Source: Flavobacteriales bacterium UBA958 (GTDB lineage: Bacteria; Bacteroidota; Bacteroidia; Flavobacteriales_D; Crocinitomicaceae). From it: a stretch of 14,875 bases of DNA. Below, in pieces: positions 1 to 7,977 of the stretch. Each line of letters starts with the position of its first letter. The stretch's first letter is position 1. The notes under the pieces are model-generated. The model worked only from the letters and a program-made list of their open reading frames with translations, ran no database searches and was not told the DNA's origin. The stretch lies in assembly GCA_002293045.1 (NCBI GenBank), contig DBCM01000089.1, positions 1 to 14,875 on the forward strand. Direction: 5' to 3'. Made by a program: the position numbers and the translations under genes.

Positions 1-1
1 C

Positions 2-892
2 ACATTTACGCTAATTTCTTCGGAATTATTTTTAGAGAATATTCATTTCGATTTAATGTATGTTCCCTTAAAGCAGCTTGGGTTTAAGGCTATTTCCGCA
101 AGTGTTTCGGATGTATATGCCATGAACGGCATGGCAGAACAAGTTACCGTGAATATAGGGTTTTCAAGCCGGTTCCCCTTGGAGGCAATTGAAGAGTTGT
201 ACGAGGGAATTCATGGTGCCTGTGATTTTTTCAACGTGGATTTAATTGGTGGAGACACAAGCAGCTCATCGAAAGGGCTGATGATTTCTGTAACGGCGAT
301 TGGGAAAGTGGAGAAACATAAGGTTGCATACCGCAGGGGGGCTTCGAGTAAAGATATCCTTATGGTATCTGGCGATTTGGGCAGCGCCTATTTGGGGCTT
401 CAAATTCTAGAAAGAGAAAAGAGTGTGTTTTTAGCGAACCCGAATATTCAACCGGAGTTAGCGCCCTATGATCCATTAATAAAAAAGCAGTTGATGCCGG
501 AGGCAAGGGCAGATGTGGTTAAATTGCTGGAAGAATTAGGGGTGATTCCCACTTCTATGATCGATATTTCCGATGGATTGGCTTCGGAATTAATTCATTT
601 GTGCGAGGCCAATAAGTTAGGGTGTGTGATTCATGAAGAGAAAATTCCATACCAAGAAGACACCATGTTGGTGGCAACAGAGTTCAATATTTCACCCTTA
701 ACGTGTGCAATGAATGGGGGAGAAGACTATGAATTGCTCTTTTCGGTATCTCAAAAAGATTTTGATAAACTTAAGGGAAATCCGCATTTTACGCCTATCG
801 GCTACTACACAGACGAAGAAGGAACGGCAAAACTTATGGATCAATCTGGAATAATTCACGAGTTGAAAGCACAAGGCTGGAATCATTTTTAA
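2..892 (+). CDS. thiL: Thiamine-monophosphate kinase ThiL (5' end outside the window)
   Basis: ThiL phosphorylates thiamine monophosphate to thiamine diphosphate with ATP in the cytoplasm, the last step of cofactor synthesis. The reading frame is open to the left edge: bases 2-55 encode residues ending in LFLENIHFDL, which match the ThiL segment before the first internal Met (base 56). That ATG is therefore not the start. About 45-50 N-terminal residues, including the GDDAA nucleotide/Mg motif, lie outside. Visible family motifs are SDVYAMNG, GGDTSSSS, VSGDLGSAYLGL, DISDGL and GGEDYELLF, in the usual order, and the C-terminus looks complete. One oddity is Glu (bases 23-25) where the Mg-binding Asp of the usual TTD motif is expected. 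The stop codon abuts the stop of the convergent SPOR gene. Identification is firm; the start is not visible. Confidence 0.95.
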   Translation, partial: TFTLISSELFLENIHFDLMYVPLKQLGFKAISASVSDVYAMNGMAEQVTVNIGFSSRFPLEAIEELYEGIHGACDFFNVDLIGGDTSSSSKGLMISVTAIGKVEKHKVAYRRGASSKDILMVSGDLGSAYLGLQILEREKSVFLANPNIQPELAPYDPLIKKQLMPEARADVVKLLEELGVIPTSMIDISDGLASELIHLCEANKLGCVIHEEKIPYQEDTMLVATEFNISPLTCAMNGGEDYELLFSVSQKDFDKLKGNPHFTPIGYYTDEEGTAKLMDQSGIIHELKAQGWNHF

Positions 893-1282
893 CTAATCGA
901 TTCGAGGGAGTTTAATTCGTGTTCGTTGAATGACGGTCAAAGGGAAAAGGCCTAACAGTTCTTTTCGTACTACCTCCGCTTCGATCTCGGTTCGAAAGTC
1001 CCCCGCCATTAAATTAAAGTACGGCGCCTCGAACGTAATGTAAGCATCCTGTTTGGGGCAGAGGCCAATAAATTTTAAGCGCAAGGAGTCAATGAGTGGT
1101 TTGTCCGAATCAAAAGCCAATTGTATTCGGAATCCTATGAGTTCATTGCGGTATGTTCGGTTGCTATCTATGTTTTTTTCGATAATAGGGTCAGCATGAG
1201 GGATAAATTGACCTAAGCTGGTATTCCAAAAACTCAAAACAGACAGAATCAGGATAAAAAACGATACTCGGGTTACCAACAT
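893..1282 (-). CDS. Small exported SPOR-domain protein
   Basis: A 129-residue protein with an N-terminal signal peptide (hydrophobic core about residues 7-19) and a likely cleavage between Gly24 and Gln25, giving the N-terminal Gln common in exported Bacteroidota proteins. Residues about 50-127 form one SPOR domain: GFRIQLAF begins it and PYFNLMAGDFRTEIEAE is its typical second half. SPOR domains bind denuded peptidoglycan glycan strands, so a periplasmic, cell-wall-associated role is inferred; the exact function is unknown. Here the domain makes up nearly the whole mature protein, with no other enzymatic domain. The gene stands alone, convergent with thiL with no base between stop codons, and divergent from actA. 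The ATG at 1282 is chosen because the signal peptide starts there. TAnnTTTG ends four bases before it, so the mRNA may be leaderless. Confidence 0.85.
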   Translation of the reverse strand: MLVTRVSFFILILSVLSFWNTSLGQFIPHADPIIEKNIDSNRTYRNELIGFRIQLAFDSDKPLIDSLRLKFIGLCPKQDAYITFEAPYFNLMAGDFRTEIEAEVVRKELLGLFPLTVIQRTRIKLPRID

Positions 1283-1286
1283 GCAA

Positions 1287-1294
1287 CAAAGGTA
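1287..1294 (-). promoter_or_regulatory. -7 element (TACCTTTG) of the SPOR gene promoter
   Basis: On the minus strand TACCTTTG matches the Bacteroidota -7 consensus TAnnTTTG exactly. Only four bases (TTGC) separate it from the ATG, which would put the transcription start at or next to the start codon. I see no TTG or TTTG at the expected -33 position, so the call rests on the -7 box and its location. Confidence 0.45.
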
Positions 1295-1352
1295 TAAATT
1301 TCTTTAGACTTGCTCGGGCACCGACCGTTTCTTATTTAGAATGATTATAAAT

Positions 1353-1360
1353 TAAATTTG
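1353..1360 (+). promoter_or_regulatory. Candidate upstream -7 element (TAAATTTG) for the act operon
   Basis: A perfect TAnnTTTG match, 55 bases upstream of an identical copy at 1408-1415. No clear TTTG lies at the right distance upstream, so it is the weaker of the two candidates. It could be a second start site for act transcription, or chance in AT-rich DNA. Confidence 0.35.
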
Positions 1361-1373
1361 ATGCTCTTTTTTT

Positions 1374-1395
1374 GTCATCAAATTGTCATGAAATT
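1374..1395 (+). repeat. Tandem 11-bp direct repeat in the act promoter region
   Basis: Two adjacent copies, GTCATCAAATT (1374-1384) and GTCATGAAATT (1385-1395), differ at one base. The repeat period is about one helical turn, so both copies face the same side of the DNA. The second copy starts at the last base of the putative -33 box of the downstream act promoter. This fits a paired binding site for a regulator, but no regulator is identified. Confidence 0.5.
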
Positions 1396-1415
1396 TCTCT
1401 ATTCATGTAAATTTG
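1382..1415 (+). promoter_or_regulatory. Probable main promoter of the act-cox operon
   Basis: ATTG (1382-1385) and TAAATTTG (1408-1415) are 22 bases apart. This resembles the Bacteroidota sigma-factor consensus of a TTTG-like -33 box and a TAnnTTTG -7 box about 20 bases apart. Transcription would start near 1420, giving a leader of about 50 bases to the first possible actA start. It is the best promoter candidate in the 190-base region between the divergent SPOR gene and actA. Confidence 0.6.
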
Positions 1416-1472
1416 CAACGTGGAAAAGCCTTATAAAATGCTTTTTAAAACTAGAATTTAGAAACCAGTTTC

Positions 1473-2831
1473 ATGAAAATATCTAATATTCAACAAGTTA
1501 CTATGGCGAAAACCCTACAGTTGTTTGCCTTCTTGTGTGTTACCTTTTTTGTACAACACACCCTTTTCGCACAAGGAGAGGCCCTTTTTAAATCCAAATG
1601 TTCCAGTTGTCACCAAATCCACAAGAACGGTACAGGACCAATGTTGTCTGGTGCACGTCAACGTTGGACGGATGCAGGCGAGGGAGATTTAATTACCAAA
1701 TGGGTTCAAAATAATGCGGCTTTGCGCGCAAGCGGTGCGTCAAAACGTGCGGCGGCCGTATTTAAGGAATATGGTGGATCGCAAATGTCTTTGTTTACCG
1801 ATTTAACAGACGATCAGGTAAATCAAATATTGGATTACGCAGATGCTCAGCCGAAGGATGATCCGGCAAAGGCTGGTGCAAATGGAGGGGTTCAAGACCC
1901 GAATGCAACAGCAGTAACGGAGGAAGAAGAGGGTGGTCTTGGATTTATATGGATCGTACTTGCTGTATTTTTTATAGTTATTATTTTAAGTGTCGGTGGA
2001 GTACGTCGACAGTTGAAAGTTGCAAGTACAGGGGACGAGTCCTACAATCAACTTACGTATTGGGAGGAGCTAAAAACTATTGCGTGGAAATACCGCGGTA
2101 TAACAGGAATTGTGGGCTTGGTTTTAACCATTGCCGTAGTTGTGGTGGTCTTTAAAAGCCTCTACTCCATTAATATTATGGAAAATTACCAGCCGTCCCA
2201 ACCCATCGCGTTCCCTCACGAAACGCACGCAGGAATTAATGGAATCGACTGTAAATACTGTCACAATTCAGTAGCAAAGTCGAAACACGCAGGGTTGCCA
2301 TCAGTTAACGTGTGTATGAACTGCCATAAGCAAATCAGTGGCGATGGGAAGCCATTTGCCGGTGAGGTTAAGAAGATTTACGCAGCGGCAGGTTGGGATC
2401 CGAGTTTTGGTCCGGCAGGCGGGTATCGAAATACGAAAGGCAAACCGTTGGTTTGGAATAAGGTTCATGTATTACCCGATCACGTATATTTTAATCACTC
2501 TCAGCACGTAGTAGTTGGAGGGGTTGATTGTAAGCAATGTCACGGAGATATGACGAAAATGAAAGAAACCGCAAAAGTGCTTCCAATTGAAGAGTTGAAC
2601 AAGGTAGAAGGCAATATTAAACTAACGAAAGCAACCCTTACGATGGGATGGTGCATCGAGTGTCATGGGGCGAAGGAAGTAACGATAGGAGACGGAAAAA
2701 ATGGATACTATGACGAAATACATAGCCGCTTGAAAAAGAACAAGACCCTATACAAGCAATATCTTGCAAACGATGGCAAACTTACAGCCAACGAATTAGG
2801 GGGTTGGGAATGTGCTAAATGTCACTATTAA
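1473..2831 (+). CDS. actA: Alternative complex III subunit ActA: pentaheme cytochrome c with an extra N-terminal monoheme domain
   Basis: ActA is the multiheme cytochrome of alternative complex III and passes electrons from quinol oxidation towards the terminal oxidase on the periplasmic side. There are six CXXCH heme c sites, at residues 43-47, 260-264, 281-285, 353-357, 394-398 and 447-451. The first is a separate class I-like cytochrome domain (about 35-124) followed by an Ala/Pro/Glu-rich linker. Two membrane helices follow (about 157-176 and 209-230) with a short, positively charged cytoplasmic loop, and then the C-terminal pentaheme domain. This topology puts both heme domains in the periplasm. 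A signal peptide precedes Gln34. The start is uncertain: ATG 1503 (Met11) gives a more typical signal peptide than ATG 1473, and neither has a Shine-Dalgarno sequence. First gene of the operon. Confidence 0.93.
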   Translation: MKISNIQQVTMAKTLQLFAFLCVTFFVQHTLFAQGEALFKSKCSSCHQIHKNGTGPMLSGARQRWTDAGEGDLITKWVQNNAALRASGASKRAAAVFKEYGGSQMSLFTDLTDDQVNQILDYADAQPKDDPAKAGANGGVQDPNATAVTEEEEGGLGFIWIVLAVFFIVIILSVGGVRRQLKVASTGDESYNQLTYWEELKTIAWKYRGITGIVGLVLTIAVVVVVFKSLYSINIMENYQPSQPIAFPHETHAGINGIDCKYCHNSVAKSKHAGLPSVNVCMNCHKQISGDGKPFAGEVKKIYAAAGWDPSFGPAGGYRNTKGKPLVWNKVHVLPDHVYFNHSQHVVVGGVDCKQCHGDMTKMKETAKVLPIEELNKVEGNIKLTKATLTMGWCIECHGAKEVTIGDGKNGYYDEIHSRLKKNKTLYKQYLANDGKLTANELGGWECAKCHY

Positions 2832-2856
2832 TTTACAGTAGCGAATAAAATAAGTT

Positions 2857-5800
2857 ATGGAAGTAACAAAGAAATATTGGAAGGGAATTGAGGAATTAAA
2901 TCAAACGCCTGAATTTAAGCAACTGCGGGATTCTGAATTTCCGAATCAACATGCGGTTGAGCAATTTTTAGTGGATGATCAATTGGCTGAATCTTCATCA
3001 GGCCGACGTGATTTTCTTAAGTTTTTAGGATTTTCCGTCGCAGCGGCAACCTTAGCGGCTTGCGAGGCGCCCGTGACTAAGGTTGTTCCTTATGTGAATA
3101 AACCGGAAGATGTGACCCCAGGTGTTGCCACGTGGTATGCTTCAACCTACTATGATGGCTTATCTTATGCAAGCATCCTTGTTAAAACAAGAGAAGCGCG
3201 TCCGATTTTCATCAAAGGAAATAAAGATTTTGGGTTTACCAAAGGAGGAACAAACCCTCAAATTATTGCTTCAGTGCTGGGCTTGTACGATAGCGAACGA
3301 CTCAACGGTGTCCGTGCCAAAGGAAGCGATCAGAACATTTCGGTAGAAAAAGCGGATAAAGCAATTGTAGCAGCACTCAAGGCTGCAAAAGAGATTGTAG
3401 TCCTTTCACCCACCGTTATAAGTCCGTCAATGAATACAGCAATTGCTTCTTTGGAAGCAGCTTATGCCATCAACGGAACTTCGAAAGTGAAGCGGGTTCA
3501 ATACGACGGAATTTCCTATGGTGCTATTCGAAAAGCGAATGAACAGAATTTTGGAGCATCCATTATTCCATCGTATGATTTTTCGAAGGCGAAAACCATC
3601 GTGAGTGTAGGAGCAGATTTCTTGAGCACATGGCTTTTGGCAAATGAATATGCCGTTCAATATGGGGTAAATAGGGTTCCAGGAAAAGGAATGTCTAAGC
3701 ACTTTCAATTTGAATCAATCATGTCGATTACAGGATCGAATGCGGATGGAAGAGCTCAAATTAAACCGTCGGAGACTGCAAATGTATTGGCATACATTCT
3801 AAAAGGAATCGGTGGAGCTACAACCCTCTCCTCAACCCTTCCAAATGAAGCGAAAGCAATTGCTGACAAAGCGATTTCCTCACTCAAAGCGAGCCGTAAT
3901 GAATCACTAGTTGTTTGTGGCTCAAACAATGAGGCGGAACAATTGCTAACAAATGCCATTAACAATCAGTTGAAGGCTTATGGAACTACCATCGATTTAT
4001 CAAACGACGTGAAGCTTTATCAGTCAAATGATAAAGAGGCCAATCAACTTTTTGATGCAATTACTGCAGGTAAAGGTCCAGATGTATTAATTAATCTGGG
4101 AGCAAATCCTGTGTATACGGCATCCAACGGAGATAAATTACGAAAAGGATTATCAGGCTTGAAAATGTATGTCTCTACTGCGAGATATGCTGATGAAAGT
4201 TCGTCTGTAGCATCTTTTATAGTGCCAGATCATCACCAGCTTGAATCATGGAATGATTTTATGCCTAAAGCGGCACATTATGCAGTAGCTCAACCGACAA
4301 TACGTCCGTTGGGAGATACCTATTCAGCCTTAGAATCCATGTTGGTGTGGGCCGGTTCCGCAGTACGTAATGGAAAAGATTCCACCGTGGCGTATGAGAC
4401 CATTAAAGCATCGGCAGCATCTTTAGGATTCCTAGATTTTGCAATGTTAACGCACAACAGTTGTGGTGCTGTGAACGCACCGCTTAATGCCTTGGTTTAC
4501 AAAGCGGCTTCCTCCGCGGCAACGACAAAAAGTGGTGATTGGGAAGTTGTTTTTTATCAAAAAACTGCGATAAGAGACGGCGCCATGTCTAGCAATCCGT
4601 GGTTACAAGAATTGCCAGATCCAATTTCTAAAGTTACCTGGGATAATTACATAACCATGAATCCAGTTCAAATGGAGAAGATGGGATTTGTAACAACCTA
4701 TGATCAGGAGCATGGGTTAAATATGGCCAGCCTTACCGTGAACGGTCAAAAACTAACGCTTCCTGTGTATCCGCAGCCAGGACAAGCCTTTAATACCGTG
4801 GGAATTGCCCTAGGTTATGGTCGAGGCGCTAACGGCGAAGCAATTGGTCGTGGTGCATACCAAACCAAAGAATATGGTGGCTATGATTTAAATGAACAAG
4901 GAAATAGAAAATCCATCGGTTTAAATGTATTCCCATATATTTCTCAAATAAATGCGTTGCCGGCATATTCAGCTGCCGCGACCATCGCAAAGGTTGACGG
5001 AGAGTATCTGATTGCAGCAACTCAAATTCATCACACCGTGATGGGAAGAGATTCAATTGTACGTGAAACAACCCTCTCCACGTTTTTAAAGGGAGATAAA
5101 GAAGCGTTTAATCCAGCACATAAACTACAACGATTAAATGAGCACGGTCATCACGAGGAGGCACCCCTAGAGGAGTTTGATTTATGGAATGCCCATCCAA
5201 TTGAAAAAGTTGGACATCGTTGGGGAATGACCATAGATTTAACCTCTTGTATTGGTTGTGGTTCATGTTTAGTGGCTTGCCAGGCTGAAAACAATGTTCC
5301 GGTAGTTGGTAAGGATGAAGTTAGAAGAGGTCGTGAAATGCATTGGTTACGTATTGACCGTTACTATGCTTCGGCGGAAGAATCCTCAGTTGGTAAAAAA
5401 GCAAATAAAGACGACTTTAGCTATTCGGCAGCTGAAATAGCCGCAGTGAATCCTGCTGTTGTGCATATGCCACTCATGTGTCAGCATTGTAATCACGCAC
5501 CGTGTGAAACGGTTTGTCCGGTTGCGGCGACTACCCACAGCAACGAAGGATTAAACCAGATGACGTACAACCGTTGTATTGGTACACGATATTGTGCGAA
5601 CAATTGCCCTTACAAGGTTCGTCGTTTTAATTGGTTTAATTACCCATCTTACAAAAAGTTTACCGAAGTAAACCCAGCTCAAGATGATTTAGGCCGAATG
5701 GTACTCAACCCGGATGTTACCGTGCGTACACGAGGTGTCATGGAAAAATGTTCTTTCTGCGTTCAACGAATTCAAAGCACAAAATTGACCGCGAAAAAAG

Positions 5801-5997
5801 AAGCGCGTCCAGTGATGGATGGTGAATTAGCAACGGCTTGTTCTGAGGCGTGTCCTACCAATGCAATTGTTGTTGGGGATTGGAACGACGACCGTTCAGC
5901 GGTTAAAGCGAGTTCTTCAGACCATAGAGCATATCAGGCTTTGGAAGAAGTAGGAGTGAAGCCGAACGTATGGTATAAAGTGAAGGTAAGAAACTAA
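2857..5997 (+). CDS. actB: Alternative complex III iron-sulfur subunit ActB (molybdopterin-like domain fused to ferredoxin domain)
   Basis: ActB carries the iron-sulfur wire of alternative complex III. The 1046 residues hold a Tat-like motif (SGRRDFLKFLG, Arg50-Arg51), a hydrophobic stretch ending in LAAC (Cys69, possible lipobox), a large molybdopterin-oxidoreductase-like domain (about 85-760) known to lack molybdenum in this family, and a ferredoxin domain (about 785-1046). Cluster cysteines are 798/801/804/808, 875/878/883/887, 907/913/917 and 965/968/995/999. The third group reads CIGTRYCANNC, with Thr910 for one Cys, which fits the family's one [3Fe-4S] plus three [4Fe-4S] clusters. It is a natural B1-B2 fusion of PsrA/PsrB-like parts. 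The protein is probably periplasmic and membrane-attached. It starts 25 bases after actA; the ATG is well placed before the Tat region although no Shine-Dalgarno sequence is visible. Confidence 0.96.
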   Translation: MEVTKKYWKGIEELNQTPEFKQLRDSEFPNQHAVEQFLVDDQLAESSSGRRDFLKFLGFSVAAATLAACEAPVTKVVPYVNKPEDVTPGVATWYASTYYDGLSYASILVKTREARPIFIKGNKDFGFTKGGTNPQIIASVLGLYDSERLNGVRAKGSDQNISVEKADKAIVAALKAAKEIVVLSPTVISPSMNTAIASLEAAYAINGTSKVKRVQYDGISYGAIRKANEQNFGASIIPSYDFSKAKTIVSVGADFLSTWLLANEYAVQYGVNRVPGKGMSKHFQFESIMSITGSNADGRAQIKPSETANVLAYILKGIGGATTLSSTLPNEAKAIADKAISSLKASRNESLVVCGSNNEAEQLLTNAINNQLKAYGTTIDLSNDVKLYQSNDKEANQLFDAITAGKGPDVLINLGANPVYTASNGDKLRKGLSGLKMYVSTARYADESSSVASFIVPDHHQLESWNDFMPKAAHYAVAQPTIRPLGDTYSALESMLVWAGSAVRNGKDSTVAYETIKASAASLGFLDFAMLTHNSCGAVNAPLNALVYKAASSAATTKSGDWEVVFYQKTAIRDGAMSSNPWLQELPDPISKVTWDNYITMNPVQMEKMGFVTTYDQEHGLNMASLTVNGQKLTLPVYPQPGQAFNTVGIALGYGRGANGEAIGRGAYQTKEYGGYDLNEQGNRKSIGLNVFPYISQINALPAYSAAATIAKVDGEYLIAATQIHHTVMGRDSIVRETTLSTFLKGDKEAFNPAHKLQRLNEHGHHEEAPLEEFDLWNAHPIEKVGHRWGMTIDLTSCIGCGSCLVACQAENNVPVVGKDEVRRGREMHWLRIDRYYASAEESSVGKKANKDDFSYSAAEIAAVNPAVVHMPLMCQHCNHAPCETVCPVAATTHSNEGLNQMTYNRCIGTRYCANNCPYKVRRFNWFNYPSYKKFTEVNPAQDDLGRMVLNPDVTVRTRGVMEKCSFCVQRIQSTKLTAKKEARPVMDGELATACSEACPTNAIVVGDWNDDRSAVKASSSDHRAYQALEEVGVKPNVWYKVKVRN

Positions 5998-6026
5998 GAT
6001 ATTAAAAGAAATTAAAAGCAAGAGCA

Positions 6027-7415
6027 ATGCAAAAGGAAGCAGCAATAAGGGAACCCTTAATTCTTGGAAATAAAACATACCACGATGTAACGGAGGATGT
6101 ATGTAGACCGATTGAAGGAAAGGCACCAAAAATGTGGTACATATTATTTGCAATCGCATTAATCATCGGCCTTTACGGGGTAGGTTCTATTTTATACCTA
6201 TTAGGCACGGGTATTGGTGTTTGGGGATTGAACAAGACCATTGGTTGGGCTTGGGATATCACAAACTTTGTATGGTGGGTTGGTATTGGTCACGCAGGCA
6301 CCTTGATTTCTGCTGTGCTTTTATTGTTCCGTCAAAAATGGAGAATGGCGATTAACCGATCTGCAGAGGCCATGACAATTTTCGCGGTATTTATGGCAGG
6401 AACGTTTCCCTTGATTCACATGGGAAGGCTTTGGGTTGGATATTGGGTACTTCCCCTTCCAAATCATTTTGGATCCTTGTGGGTGAATTTTAATTCACCT
6501 TTGTTGTGGGACGTATTTGCCATTTCAACGTATTTGTCTGTTTCTTTAGTGTTTTGGTACATTGGGTTGATTCCAGATTTTGCCACAATACGCGATCGTG
6601 CTAAAAAACCAGTGGCCAAACGCATGTACACCATCCTGTCTTTTGGGTGGTCAGGTAGAGCAAAACATTGGAATCGATTCGAATTGGTTTCTTTAGTGTT
6701 AGCAGGATTAGCTACACCGCTGGTATTCTCTGTACACTCGATTGTATCTTTTGACTTTGCCACGTCAGTGATTCCAGGTTGGCACACCACGATCTTCCCG
6801 CCATACTTTGTCGCCGGTGCGGTCTTTTCTGGATTCGCCATGGTTCAAACCCTCTTATTGGTGATGCGTAAAGCAATGAATCTTGAAGCGTACATCCACA
6901 CCAAACACGTTGAGTACATGAATATAGTAATCATGGTGACTGGATCAATTGTTGGAACAGCCTACATAACAGAGCTTTTTATTTCTTGGTATTCCGGGGT
7001 AGAGTATGAAGCGTATGCCTTCTTGAACCGTGCCACCGGACCATATTGGTGGGCTTATTGGTCAATGATGACGTGCAACGTGATTTCTCCACAGCTCATG
7101 TGGATTCGTAAATTGCGTAGAAGCTTGTTGTTTACCTTCTTCATTTCCATAGTAGTAAATATCGGAATGTGGTTTGAACGCTATGTAATTATCGTTACAT
7201 CGATTCACCGGGATTATATTCCTGCAGCATGGAGCATGCATTACCCAAGCCATATTGACATTGCTGTTTATGTAGGAACCATTGGATTATTCTTTGTGTT
7301 TTTCTTGTTGTTTGCTCGTTATTTCCCAGTATTGGCTTTAAATGAAGTAAAAACAATTTTGAAAGGCTCTGGCCAATCGTACAAAGAGTCACCGGATTAT
7401 CATAACCATCATTAA
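6027..7415 (+). CDS. actC: Alternative complex III membrane subunit ActC (NrfD/PsrC family)
   Basis: ActC is an integral membrane subunit related to NrfD/PsrC and is thought to hold a quinol-oxidising site near the periplasmic face, next to ActB. The 462-residue sequence contains about ten hydrophobic helices, starting at about residue 36. Family-like motifs are GIGHAGTLISA (86-96), FPLIHMGR (127-133 region, His131) and FSVHSIVSFDFA (234-245, His237 and Asp243), where conserved polar residues inside helices are candidates for quinol binding and proton transfer. It ends in a short His-rich tail (HNHH). The gene is 29 bases after actB and 9 before actD. It is a paralogue of ActF, encoded three genes downstream. 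Function is assigned from family and context. Confidence 0.95.
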   Translation: MQKEAAIREPLILGNKTYHDVTEDVCRPIEGKAPKMWYILFAIALIIGLYGVGSILYLLGTGIGVWGLNKTIGWAWDITNFVWWVGIGHAGTLISAVLLLFRQKWRMAINRSAEAMTIFAVFMAGTFPLIHMGRLWVGYWVLPLPNHFGSLWVNFNSPLLWDVFAISTYLSVSLVFWYIGLIPDFATIRDRAKKPVAKRMYTILSFGWSGRAKHWNRFELVSLVLAGLATPLVFSVHSIVSFDFATSVIPGWHTTIFPPYFVAGAVFSGFAMVQTLLLVMRKAMNLEAYIHTKHVEYMNIVIMVTGSIVGTAYITELFISWYSGVEYEAYAFLNRATGPYWWAYWSMMTCNVISPQLMWIRKLRRSLLFTFFISIVVNIGMWFERYVIIVTSIHRDYIPAAWSMHYPSHIDIAVYVGTIGLFFVFFLLFARYFPVLALNEVKTILKGSGQSYKESPDYHNHH

Positions 7416-7424
7416 TATCGGATT

Positions 7425-7961
7425 ATGTCAGATAAAGTAATATATGCAATGTATGGAGACGATGATGTGCTAAAATCTAGCGCTAAAAAACTAGTCTCAA
7501 ACGGAGTTAAAATTTCCGAAGTATACAGTCCTTTTCCTATTCACGGGATTGATCCAATTATTGGGGTTAAAGGCACGCGCTTAGGAATTATGGCTTTTTT
7601 ATATGGATTAACCGGCCTAACCCTAGCGACCATCGGAATGTATTATTTCATGGTTGTGGAATGGAAGATGAACATCGGTGGTAAACCAAACTTTTCTTAC
7701 GCAGAAAATGTATTGGCTTTTATTCCTGTTTCTTTCGAGTTTACAGTTTTGTGCGCTGCCCATGGTATGGCAATCACATACTTATTGTTGAATCGTACGC
7801 TTCCTGGGATGCCTGCTCAAAATCCAGATCCAAGAACAACGGATGATAAATTCGTTATGGAAATCAGATTGTCAGAAAACCACGGAGTTACCGAAGACAA
7901 GCTAGACGAGTTATTGAAAGATACAGGGTTCGTTGAGCTAGATAAAAAAATTATTGAATAA
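7425..7961 (+). CDS. actD: Alternative complex III membrane subunit ActD (DUF3341)
   Basis: A 178-residue protein of the DUF3341 family, the ActD subunit that stabilises alternative complex III in the membrane; it binds no cofactor. The N-terminal cytoplasmic part (1-50) has the ferredoxin-fold-like start KVIYAMYGDDDVL and the family hallmark VYSPFPIHGID (33-43). Two membrane helices follow (about 53-78 and 96-122), and then a charged C-terminal tail. Length and layout are normal. It sits between actC and actE, with gaps of 9 and 16 bases, as in other act clusters. Confidence 0.94.
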   Translation: MSDKVIYAMYGDDDVLKSSAKKLVSNGVKISEVYSPFPIHGIDPIIGVKGTRLGIMAFLYGLTGLTLATIGMYYFMVVEWKMNIGGKPNFSYAENVLAFIPVSFEFTVLCAAHGMAITYLLLNRTLPGMPAQNPDPRTTDDKFVMEIRLSENHGVTEDKLDELLKDTGFVELDKKIIE

Positions 7962-7977
7962 GAATTAAGGAAAACGA

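Noticed and set aside
56..892. thiL starting at ATG 56
   Set aside because: The frame stays open to base 2 and the encoded residues before Met match the ThiL family, so this Met is internal and the gene is cut by the window edge.
1424..1445. Possible hairpin AAAAGC/GCTTTT in the actA leader
   Set aside because: The stem has only six pairs, mostly A-T, and a 10-base loop, and Ts do not follow as a tract; too weak to call a terminator or riboswitch.
5518..5620. Missing cysteine in the third ferredoxin motif of ActB as a possible defect
   Set aside because: CxxTxxCxxxC is the usual ActB pattern and accounts for the [3Fe-4S] cluster, so it is not a mutation.
6464..6841. Minus-strand open frame of 125 codons inside actC
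   Set aside because: It lies opposite a strongly conserved membrane protein gene, has no recognisable motif and no promoter; it is a by-product of actC codon use.
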